A stretch of DNA of 8,933 bases from JBAXAB01 sp043718245 (GTDB taxonomy: Bacteria > Patescibacteriota > Minisyncoccia > Phycocordibacterales > CAIZLB01): positions 1 through 8,933 of the forward strand of contig JAYSWB010000063.1 in NCBI GenBank assembly GCA_043718245.1, read 5' to 3'. The stretch's first letter is position 1; each line of letters starts with the position of its first letter. Positions 1 through 5,224 of the stretch are shown piece after piece. Under the pieces are notes generated by a model. That model did not search any database, was not told where the DNA came from, and saw nothing but the letters and a program-made list of their open reading frames with translations. The position numbers were made by a program, and so were the translations under genes.

Positions 1-156
1 TCGTTTTTTTAAACTCATTTTAAATATTAATCAAACTAGCTCTTAATAGAGCCATGATACATCAAATTTAGCACCTAGAAATCGCCTTTAGCCCGAAAAT
101 GCAGTATGGTGAGAAGTCCAGAAGAACTTCAAAAGTAATGCCCCGCCCCCAACACG
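1..156. other. Non-coding stretch at the left edge
   Basis: No supportable gene is seen on either strand. All three plus-strand frames meet stops early, and the only short open stretch (ATG 106 to stop 138, ten codons) has no supporting context. A plus-strand frame open from the left edge ends at 46 and could be the tail of a gene outside the window, but 14 residues are too few to judge. A small hairpin (GCTCT TAAT AGAGC, about 39-53) is present. The strong terminator just downstream suggests that some plus-strand gene lies to the left. Confidence 0.4.
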
Positions 157-201
157 AAAAACCGTCCCGGCGCTTTTCTTGGTTGGGGCGGTTTTTCTTT
201 T
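157..201. terminator. Rho-independent terminator, probably bidirectional
   Basis: The 5' arm 157-168 pairs with 185-196 over 12 positions (five A-T pairs, then a GC-rich core with one T-G pair) around a 16-nt loop. It is followed on the plus strand by TTTTTCTTTT. On the minus strand the same stem ends in TTTTT, so it can also stop transcripts leaving rpoD, about 110 bp downstream of the rpoD stop codon. Plus-strand use would imply a gene to the left of the window. Confidence 0.75.
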
Positions 202-281
202 ACCCATTGACAATTAATTCGAGGAATCCAACAAATCTCCACTGAATCTGTCTGTATAGGTGTCAATAATTGTCAATGGGT
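202..281. repeat. 15-bp perfect inverted repeat with TGTCAAT boxes
   Basis: ACCCATTGACAATTA at 202-216 is the exact reverse complement of TAATTGTCAATGGGT at 267-281, with 50 bp between. The heptamer TGTCAAT occurs at 261-267 and 271-277, exactly 10 bp apart on one face of the helix, and inverted at 206-212. This could be an operator, an RNA stem in the rpoD 3' UTR, or the terminal repeats of a tiny element. No target-site duplication is visible at the ends. TTGACA in these boxes resembles a -35 element, but no good -10 lies at the right distance on either strand. Confidence 0.6.
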
Positions 282-305
282 GACTCCCAACCTCAATCAA
301 AAACT

Positions 306-1637
306 TTAATAATTTTTCAATCGATTCACCTTATCATGCTGTCTAATCTTTTCATGAGCCTTCGCCTCGATTTGTCGAATACGTTCACGAGTTACTCCGA
401 ACATCTTCCCTACTTCTTCCAGTGTATGCTGAATCCCATCAGTCAGCCCATGTCGAAGTGCTAAAATCTCTCTTTCCTTTTCAGAAAGATCGCTCAAAAT
501 TTCCTTAACCTGATCCGCCAAAATTCTTCGTGAAGAATCTTGATCTGGTGAAAGGATCTTATCATCTGGAATAAAATCTCCATAACTAGAAGCCATGTCG
601 TCATCCTTGTCTCCAACAGGAGCATCGAGTGAAACTGTAGCCTGATCGATTTTTTCAATCATGTAAACCTTATCAACCTCTATACCCATTTCCGTTGCAA
701 TTTCTTCAGGTAAAGGTTCACGTCCTAAATCTTGAAATAGTCTTCGGACCACCTGCTTGTATTTTGCAATAGTTTCAACCATGTGTACTGGTACTCGAAT
801 TGTTCGTGACTGGTCAGCAAGCGCACGGGTAATCGACTGCCTAATCCACCAAGTGGCGTATGTAGAAAACTTAAATCCCTTTGTCGGGTCGAACTTGTCC
901 ACAGCCTTAAACAGACCTAAATTCCCCTCTTGGATCAAGTCCAACAATGTCAAATCAGGGCTCCTGTTTGCATATTTTTTCGCGATTGAGACCACCAATC
1001 GAAGGTTAGCTTTTGCAAGTAAATTCTTCGCTTCCTGATCTCCCAATTGAATGCGTCGTGCCAATTCTTTTTCTTCGTGAGCACCAATCAATGGATACTG
1101 TCCGATTTCCTTCAAATACATCTGAATCGAATCGTATGAAGAGTCGCTTCGGTGTGATGTTGCGTACTTTTTCAAAAACTCTTCGGTATTTTCATTTACA
1201 TCCAAAATTCCTCCACTTTCCAAAATGTCTACACCTGATCCGTGCAATTTTGTATAAAGCGACTCCAAAAAATCCACATCTTCTTCGATGAAAGGAAACT
1301 CTTTTAAAATTTCGTCATATGTGACAAACCCGCGATCCTTTCCTTTCGAAATCAAATCCTCCGCCTTCTTTTCCCAAGTAGAAGTCTTTTTGTTATTAAT
1401 AGTCGGTTTTACAGACATAGATAAAACGGGACGCTCTGACATTGGCATAAAACCAATAGTCGTCTTCCCTGCTGCTTTGGCCTTCATGGCTTTAGCACTA
1501 TATTGAATTGGAGATTTAACTGATCTTTTAACTGCAGTTTTTGAACGAATGGCTTTTATTTTTTTAAGTTTGCTTACCTTTTGCGAAACCTTAACTAATG
1601 ACTTAATTGTTTTTTTGGATTTTGTTGTCTTTTTCAT
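306..1637 (-). CDS. rpoD: RNA polymerase primary sigma factor (sigma-70, RpoD/SigA)
   Basis: A 443-residue housekeeping sigma factor that directs core RNA polymerase to -10/-35 promoters. Regions in order: a lysine-rich extension (about 1-60, nearly devoid of acidic residues); a region 1.1-like domain (about 88-140, WEKKAEDLISKG...); region 1.2 (about 167-200, SYDSIQMYLKEIGQYPLI); region 2 (about 205-276, with NLRLVVSIAKKY, DLIQEGNLGL and the promoter-melting, -10 reading stretch FSTYATWWIRQSITRA); region 3 (about 285-365); and region 4 (about 378-437) with the -35-reading helix-turn-helix TLEEVGKMFGVTRERIRQIE at 405-424. It lacks the large non-conserved insert of the E. coli protein. The start at 1637 lies 9 bp after the dnaG stop and no Shine-Dalgarno sequence is visible, so it is probably co-transcribed with dnaG. 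Identity is certain; the function of the basic tail is unknown. Confidence 0.97.
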   Translation of the reverse strand: MKKTTKSKKTIKSLVKVSQKVSKLKKIKAIRSKTAVKRSVKSPIQYSAKAMKAKAAGKTTIGFMPMSERPVLSMSVKPTINNKKTSTWEKKAEDLISKGKDRGFVTYDEILKEFPFIEEDVDFLESLYTKLHGSGVDILESGGILDVNENTEEFLKKYATSHRSDSSYDSIQMYLKEIGQYPLIGAHEEKELARRIQLGDQEAKNLLAKANLRLVVSIAKKYANRSPDLTLLDLIQEGNLGLFKAVDKFDPTKGFKFSTYATWWIRQSITRALADQSRTIRVPVHMVETIAKYKQVVRRLFQDLGREPLPEEIATEMGIEVDKVYMIEKIDQATVSLDAPVGDKDDDMASSYGDFIPDDKILSPDQDSSRRILADQVKEILSDLSEKEREILALRHGLTDGIQHTLEEVGKMFGVTRERIRQIEAKAHEKIRQHDKVNRLKNY

Positions 1638-1646
1638 TCTATATTT

Positions 1647-3395
1647 TTAATTTAAACTCATTCTCTTGTGTTGTATGGCGCTAATCTGGTGACTCAATTC
1701 CTGACACTTCTTTAAAAGTTCTAATGCATGAGGTTTTTCTCCTGACTTTTCAGCTACTTGCATTTCTCGCATGTAATTACTAAAAGTGGTTTTTAAAATA
1801 GTTTCTTCAAGAGTAAGTAATAAATACTGGATCTCTTTTTCAATTGTGGTACTTCCTTTGTATAGAAGTTCTGTCTCAAATATTAATTTATCTGGGGCTT
1901 CGGAAATCAATCTTTCAAATTCTTTAGAAATGTTCGGTGCATTGAGGAGTATCCTCTGCACTTCTTGTATGACGCTTGAAGCGCCTGTTTCTGACGAAAT
2001 ATTTAGTTGTTCACGGTCCATAAGGGCAATTCCCGCTAGCCGCTTGACCGTCTCATAGAGTACTTTATCTTCTTGTGACACTTCAGTCAAGGGTTTAGGC
2101 TCAACAATAGGGCTATTTTCTTGAATGTCGAGGGGTTTTGTCTTAGAAAGATCTTCTTGGATGTTTTCCTCTGAAATAAAGGTTTTATTGCTGATAACTT
2201 TGATAAAGTGCGCTCGGTCGATGGAGCTTTCGATGCTTGCAACTAGTGGAAGTACTTCGGCATTAACTGCTTTGCCAAGTTCCCTATCTTTCAACCCTTT
2301 AGATAAAATTTGCTCAAGTGCGAACTCAACCACATGTTTCGAATTTTTGAGGGCAGTCTTGAAAATCTCCGGATCTTTAAGAATCATAGAAGCTGGGTCT
2401 TCACCTTTTGGAAGGATCGAAATTTTTACATCAAGCCCAACGGAAAGTGATAGAGCCCAAGCTCTTACTGATGCTCTAACCCCTGCACTGTCTGCATCGT
2501 AAACGATCATCAGTTTGTCTGTATAGCGTTTTATTTTCGTTAAGTGATCTTTGGTCAGTGAAGTTCCAGAAGTGGCGAGTGCATTGGAAAATCCTGCTTG
2601 ATGGCACATTAGCAAATCCATTTGACCTTCAACAACGATGGCATAGCCCCACTTGCGAATCCCTTCCTTTGCCTTGTGGATGCCGTACATAACCTCAGAT
2701 TTGTTGAATAACGGGGTTTCTGGGCTGTTTAGATACTTTGGGCTGCCCTCTTGTTCTGGTCCCATAATTCGACCAGAGAATCCGACGATATGGTTTTGCG
2801 AGTCACTGATTGGAAACATTATACGATTGCGGAAGCGGTCGTAGGTATCGTTACTTCCCTCCTTCTTTTTTGTCATTCCTGCGTCGAGTAATTCTTGCAC
2901 TGTGAACTTTTGTTGTAAAAGCTTATCCTGGGCAAATCTCCATTCGTCAGGTGCAAATCCAATTTGCCAGTCGTGGATTGTTTCTTTGGTAAGTCCACGT
3001 TTGAGTAAATAATTTAAGGGGTCTCCGTTTAATTTTGTCTGATAAAGTTTTGTCGCTTCGTTTAAAACTTCTCTTAATTTATTTTCTTTTCCTTTATCTT
3101 TTCCATTTTGGAAGTCATCGAGTACAACTCCGGCTTTGTCGGCAAGTAACTTTAAAGCTCCAACGAAGTCTAGTTTTTCAAATTCTTGTACGAACGAGAA
3201 AATGTCACCACTCGCTTGGCATCCGAAACAATAGTAAGAGTTTCTGCTTGGAGATACATGGAATGATGGGGTTTTTTCATTATGGAATGGACAGCGAGCT
3301 TTGAAGTTTGCACCGGATTTTTCCAGTTTTATATACGAGCCGAGGACGTCGACAATAGATAGTTTTTCTTTTATGCGTTCAGCGGTTGAGGACAT
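1647..3395 (-). CDS. dnaG: DNA primase DnaG
   Basis: A 582-residue primase that makes the RNA primers for replication and works with the replicative helicase at the fork. An N-terminal CHC2 zinc-binding domain (about 5-95) has the ligands C35, H38, C56 and C59 (CPFH ... CFGC). The catalytic core with its TOPRIM fold follows: the acidic residue in VVEGQMD (E256), the pair in YDADSAG (D300, D302) and the PKGEDPAS motif near 329-336 are all present. The C-terminal roughly 170 residues, where helicase interaction sits in the family, are divergent and highly charged. The start is the standard one for the family (SSTAERIKEKLSIVDVLG then the zinc motif). Only about 12 nt separate it from the predicted transcription start. 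It is first gene of a dnaG-rpoD pair resembling the macromolecular synthesis operon, without rpsU upstream. Confidence 0.97.
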   Translation of the reverse strand: MSSTAERIKEKLSIVDVLGSYIKLEKSGANFKARCPFHNEKTPSFHVSPSRNSYYCFGCQASGDIFSFVQEFEKLDFVGALKLLADKAGVVLDDFQNGKDKGKENKLREVLNEATKLYQTKLNGDPLNYLLKRGLTKETIHDWQIGFAPDEWRFAQDKLLQQKFTVQELLDAGMTKKKEGSNDTYDRFRNRIMFPISDSQNHIVGFSGRIMGPEQEGSPKYLNSPETPLFNKSEVMYGIHKAKEGIRKWGYAIVVEGQMDLLMCHQAGFSNALATSGTSLTKDHLTKIKRYTDKLMIVYDADSAGVRASVRAWALSLSVGLDVKISILPKGEDPASMILKDPEIFKTALKNSKHVVEFALEQILSKGLKDRELGKAVNAEVLPLVASIESSIDRAHFIKVISNKTFISEENIQEDLSKTKPLDIQENSPIVEPKPLTEVSQEDKVLYETVKRLAGIALMDREQLNISSETGASSVIQEVQRILLNAPNISKEFERLISEAPDKLIFETELLYKGSTTIEKEIQYLLLTLEETILKTTFSNYMREMQVAEKSGEKPHALELLKKCQELSHQISAIQHKRMSLN

Positions 3396-3422
3396 TGACT
3401 TTTAAATACTTAGGATTATAAT
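3395..3422 (+). promoter_or_regulatory. Plus-strand sigma-70 promoter over the dnaG start
   Basis: TTGACT (3395-3400), a 16-bp spacer and a perfect TATAAT (3417-3422) predict a transcript starting near 3429-3430. That is exactly where the 19-nt segment complementary to the downstream tRNA-like RNA begins. An ATG sits at the predicted +1 and opens a 24-codon frame to the stop at 3502-3504; I do not call it a gene. The -35 box touches the dnaG start codon on the opposite strand. Confidence 0.55.
3415..3420 (-). promoter_or_regulatory. Minus-strand -10 box for dnaG-rpoD
   Basis: ATTATAAT (3415-3422) is close to palindromic, so TATAAT also reads on the minus strand at 3420-3415. A start near 3408 would leave a 5' leader of about 12 nt before dnaG. 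The bases at the -35 position (3443-3438, CCCAAG) are poor, so this half is weaker than the plus-strand promoter unless it is helped by an activator. The two promoters share one -10 and would compete. Confidence 0.4.
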
Positions 3423-3450
3423 CTTATTCATGGTTAGCTTGGGATTACCG

Positions 3451-3477
3451 AACCGCCCCGCAAGGGGCGGTTTTGTT
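3451..3477 (+). terminator. GNRA-capped terminator-like hairpin
   Basis: Nine perfect pairs (3451-3459 with 3464-3472) close a GCAA tetraloop, followed by TTGTT after the two Ts that end the stem. On the plus strand this reads as a fair intrinsic terminator only about 21 nt after the predicted start, which would give a roughly 47-nt RNA. On the minus strand there is no U tract after the stem. It could instead be a structural hairpin inside a longer RNA. Confidence 0.5.
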
Positions 3478-3536
3478 ATGAAGACTTCTTCAGAAATTCT
3501 TTAGATAAATTTGCCATCGTCATATTAACATCCTAC

Positions 3537-3561
3537 CAACGTGAATTGGTCATTTACGTTG
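3537..3561 (+). other. 10-bp hairpin immediately 5' of the tRNA-like RNA
   Basis: CAACGTGAAT (3537-3546) pairs with ATTTACGTTG (3552-3561) with one G-U, around the 5-nt loop TGGTC. It stops one base before the first acceptor-stem base at 3563. It may stack on the acceptor stem, or mark a 5' leader removed by RNase P. A weak possible promoter upstream (TTTAGA 3500-3505, 17 bp, TATTAA 3523-3528) would start transcription close to the base of this hairpin. Confidence 0.45.
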
Positions 3562-3562
3562 C

Positions 3563-3632
3563 GGGCCTGCTACTGGCGTGTAATCTCAAGCTAACCATTT
3601 GGGATTAGCGGGTTCGATTCCCGTCAGGTCCA
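3563..3632 (+). ncRNA. tRNA-like RNA with alanine-type acceptor (degenerate tRNA or tmRNA-like domain)
   Basis: What is seen: a 7-bp acceptor stem, GGGCCTG (3563-3569) with CAGGTCC (3625-3631), includes a G3-U70 wobble and discriminator A3632. A textbook T arm, GCGGG TTCGATT CCCGT, lies at 3608-3624. The final CCA is not encoded (A, C, A, G follow), so it would have to be added. The part between is abnormal. There is no convincing D stem, only 11 nt with a GG in the D-loop position (CTACTGGCGTG). Then 3581-3590 pairs with 3598-3607 over 10 bp around the loop CTAACCA. Read as an ordinary tRNA this would give anticodon AAC with C at position 37, which is unusual. G3-U70 is the alanyl-tRNA synthetase identity element, also used by tmRNA. 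The missing D stem, long helix and 3' end resemble the tmRNA tRNA-like domain, but no tag ORF is present. It could also be a pseudo-tRNA. Function unknown. Confidence 0.55.
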
Positions 3633-3671
3633 CAGGGAGATTATACCTTATTTTAAGGGATTTTCTGTCTC

Positions 3672-3700
3672 TTGACTACATTATAATACTATGTTATCCT
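3672..3700 (+). promoter_or_regulatory. Promoter of the leader ORF and MFS gene
   Basis: TTGACT (3672-3677), a 17-bp spacer and TATCCT (3695-3700) predict a start near 3707, which is the A of the leader ATG. A second, better -10 (TATAAT, 3682-3687) lacks a good -35 but would start near 3694 and give a leader of about 12 nt. Either way the leader ORF is leaderless or nearly so. Confidence 0.55.
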
Positions 3701-3706
3701 ACCACC

Positions 3707-3832
3707 ATGAATCAAATGTATCACGACATGAATAAAAACAACCGAGCCATTACAAATGGGTCGCTTTTTGGTGTCTGCCCTGCCTATCAGTGGACAACAA
3801 AGTTTATATTTAGCCGTGATTATTGTAAATAA
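3707..3832 (+). CDS. Putative 41-residue regulatory leader peptide
   Basis: This short frame begins MNQMYHDMNKNN and ends FIFSRDYCK before TAA. I do not recognise the peptide as a family member. The call rests on context: it lies 0-13 nt after a promoter, ends 26 nt before an intrinsic terminator, and is followed by a transporter gene. Codons 36-38 (AGC CGT GAT, 3812-3820) double as the 5' strand of an antiterminator, so a ribosome finishing the ORF would mask it. No Shine-Dalgarno sequence precedes it, fitting leaderless initiation. The peptide is not hydrophobic enough for a membrane segment, and its two cysteines do not form a known motif. The frame is open upstream to 3599 through the tRNA-like RNA, but that extension is an artefact. 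The peptide product probably matters less than the act of translating it. Confidence 0.5.
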   Translation: MNQMYHDMNKNNRAITNGSLFGVCPAYQWTTKFIFSRDYCK

Positions 3833-3876
3833 TTAAGATACTCCATATCTTCTTTTAGAAAAATCTCGGCTGAGTG
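3807..3876 (+). promoter_or_regulatory. Antiterminator competing with the terminator
   Basis: Positions 3807-3824 can pair with 3859-3876 at 16 of 18 positions (mismatches at 3817 and 3822, three G-U pairs). The core is AGCCG/CGGCT. This uses the whole 5' arm of the downstream terminator, so the two folds exclude each other. The loop holds the leader stop codon and a small hairpin, AAGATA CTCCA TATCTT (3835-3851). ATCACG at 3720-3725, early in the leader ORF, can pair with 3815-3820 and might act as a protector strand. Confidence 0.55.
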
Positions 3877-3896
3877 AAAGCCGAGATTTTTCTTTT
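3859..3896 (+). terminator. Intrinsic terminator (attenuator) before the MFS gene
   Basis: Thirteen perfect pairs, 3859-3871 with 3879-3891, surround a 7-nt loop and are followed by CTTTTATTT. It lies between the leader ORF and the MFS start codon, so transcription of the transporter from the leader promoter needs readthrough. Confidence 0.85.
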
Positions 3897-3951
3897 ATTT
3901 CACCCAGCAAAAACCACAGTACATTCAACAACAAAATACAGAACCTCAGTT

Positions 3952-5136
3952 ATGATCAAGAAAACCATCAGGCAGTATCTCGTCTTGAACGCGATTACTT
4001 CATTCGCAATGGGCACCATTGCAGCAATCTACGTAACATTCCTAACCTCCCACGGTTTGAATATGTTCGAAGTGAGTATGGTGAACTTTGTGTTCTTTTC
4101 TACCCTCTTTGTCTGCGAAATTCCTACGGGAGCATTTGCAGATATCTTTGGAAGGAAGACCTCATTCGTCATTGCATGTCTCCTGCTCTCTGCTGGAACA
4201 TTTATTTATGCGGTGTCGAAATCCTTTTGGGGATTCGCACTTGCAGAGTTTGTGAGCGCCATCGGAAAAACATTTGCAAGCGGAGCCTTCAAGGCTTGGT
4301 TTGTGGATTCCTTGAAACACCATGGTTACAACGGAGAATTACATCGCATTTTTTCGAGAGTCAGTGTGATTGGAAAATCAATGGGAATCATATCAGCACT
4401 TCTGGGTGCATACCTTGCTGACATTCGAAGCGACCTGCCTTGGTTTCTGATGGGAACATTAGAACTCATAGCGGGAATTATGGCGCTTGTCTGGCTTAAG
4501 GAGGAATATTTCGTCAAGAATAAATTCTCCTTTAGAATGGGACTTCGTGCAATGAAGGGAACAGTACGGCAAAGTATCGAGTTCGGTATTAAAAATAACG
4601 CGGTTAGATTCCTATTGGTAGCCGGAGTGATTCAGCTTTTTGCCGTACAGGCTCCTAACATGCAGTGGCAGCCATACTTCATAGAATACTTTGTAGAGAA
4701 CAAACTCTTGGGGTATCTGTGGGTCGGGATGGTGTTGGGACTAATGACAGGATCATTACTTGCTGGAAAACTTCTATCACTTGTCAAAGACGAAAAATTG
4801 GCTTTGATAATATGCCAGATTGCGACAGGTTTAATGATTGCAATTGTGACACTACTTCCATTTCCAGCAGGTATCGCGATGTACATACTTCACGAAGTGC
4901 CTAGAGGCGCCTATGAGCCCCTGAAAGATAAGTTCTTACAAGACGCAATTCCTTCGCATGCGAGAGCTACGCTTACTTCATTTGAATCAATCGCACCTCA
5001 CCTTGGTGGAATGATTGGCCTATTTGTAAGTGGGTTTCTTGCCAACAGATTCGGTATGCAAACCGCTTGGGTGACGTCTGGCTTGACCATGGTATTCGTC
5101 ACCATATTGGTTTCAAGAAATAGAAAGAAAAAGTAA
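3952..5136 (+). CDS. Major facilitator superfamily transporter, probable drug efflux pump
   Basis: A 394-residue integral membrane protein with about 12 predicted transmembrane segments (first two about 9-32 and 41-61) and a more polar central loop near 183-215, the usual size for MFS drug/proton antiporters. The family signature motif A is intact in the loop after TM2: G60-AFA-D64-IF-G67-R68-K69. The C-terminal half keeps a conserved cytoplasmic pattern, IPSHARATLTSF (333-344). The substrate cannot be read from the sequence. A role in exporting a ribosome-targeting compound is inferred from the translated leader and attenuator upstream. The start at 3952 (MIKKTIRQYL) is chosen because the in-frame ATG at 3874 lies inside the terminator loop and would add a non-conserved tail. 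No Shine-Dalgarno sequence is seen; the 5' region is A-rich and unstructured. It is convergent with rpoC and unrelated to its neighbours, suggesting acquisition. Confidence 0.88.
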   Translation: MIKKTIRQYLVLNAITSFAMGTIAAIYVTFLTSHGLNMFEVSMVNFVFFSTLFVCEIPTGAFADIFGRKTSFVIACLLLSAGTFIYAVSKSFWGFALAEFVSAIGKTFASGAFKAWFVDSLKHHGYNGELHRIFSRVSVIGKSMGIISALLGAYLADIRSDLPWFLMGTLELIAGIMALVWLKEEYFVKNKFSFRMGLRAMKGTVRQSIEFGIKNNAVRFLLVAGVIQLFAVQAPNMQWQPYFIEYFVENKLLGYLWVGMVLGLMTGSLLAGKLLSLVKDEKLALIICQIATGLMIAIVTLLPFPAGIAMYILHEVPRGAYEPLKDKFLQDAIPSHARATLTSFESIAPHLGGMIGLFVSGFLANRFGMQTAWVTSGLTMVFVTILVSRNRKKK

Positions 5137-5139
5137 CTT

Positions 5140-5177
5140 AACGGGTGCCGACCACAAATCGGCACCCGTTTTCTTTT
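5140..5177 (+). terminator. Intrinsic terminator of the MFS gene
   Basis: Twelve perfect pairs (5140-5151 with 5159-5170) enclose CCACAAA and are followed by TTCTTTT. It begins 4 bp after the MFS stop codon. Confidence 0.9.
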
Positions 5178-5183
5178 GTATGT

Positions 5184-5215
5184 AAAACAAAAACCCCTTT
5201 CGGGGCTTTTGTTTT
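5184..5215 (-). terminator. Intrinsic terminator of rpoC
   Basis: On the minus strand a CCCC GAAA GGGG hairpin with a GNRA loop is extended by A-T pairs (5184-5197 with 5202-5215, one mismatch) and ends in TTTTTGTTTT. It starts 10 bp after the rpoC stop. The symmetric A/T flanks mean it can also act on plus-strand transcripts, backing up the MFS terminator. Confidence 0.88.
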
Positions 5216-5224
5216 ATCCTTTCC

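Larger units (their letters stand above)
3430..3598. repeat. 19-bp inverted repeat spanning the tRNA-like locus
   Basis: ATGGTTAGCTTGGGATTAC at 3430-3448 is complementary to GTAATCTCAAGCTAACCAT at 3580-3598. In RNA this gives 19 consecutive pairs with a single G-U (3442 with 3586). The left arm begins at the predicted plus-strand transcription start; the right arm is the 5' strand of the long helix of the tRNA-like RNA. TTGGGATTA is also directly repeated at 3439-3447 and 3599-3607, so two segments compete for 3581-3589. The ends do not show an obvious target-site duplication, and the arms do not match the integron attC core. Confidence 0.75.

Noticed and set aside
3430..3504. A 24-codon frame (MVSLGLPNRPARGG...) starting exactly at the predicted transcription start.
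   Set aside because: It reads through the stable 9-bp hairpin and its first 19 nt are explained by the inverted repeat. There is no family match or other coding signal, so the ATG at +1 may be chance.
3430..3598. Integron attC site or a miniature transposon.
   Set aside because: The arms lack the RYYYAAC/GTTRRRY core, no target-site duplication is visible, and one arm is fully used by the tRNA-like helix.
3599..3706. Upstream extension of the leader ORF starting at the ATG-like or GTG-like codons inside the tRNA-like RNA.
   Set aside because: The extension translates the T arm and acceptor of the tRNA-like RNA and the promoter; only the part from 3707 fits the promoter and attenuator context.
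3448..3706. Full or permuted tmRNA gene with a proteolysis tag.
   Set aside because: No short frame ending in a hydrophobic Ala-Ala type tag is found in the flanks, and the acceptor halves are in normal rather than permuted order.
3874..3951. Longer MFS N-terminus from the ATG at 3874.
   Set aside because: That ATG lies in the terminator loop, and the additional 26 residues are polar and not like an MFS N-terminus; MIKKTIRQYL at 3952 leads straight into TM1.
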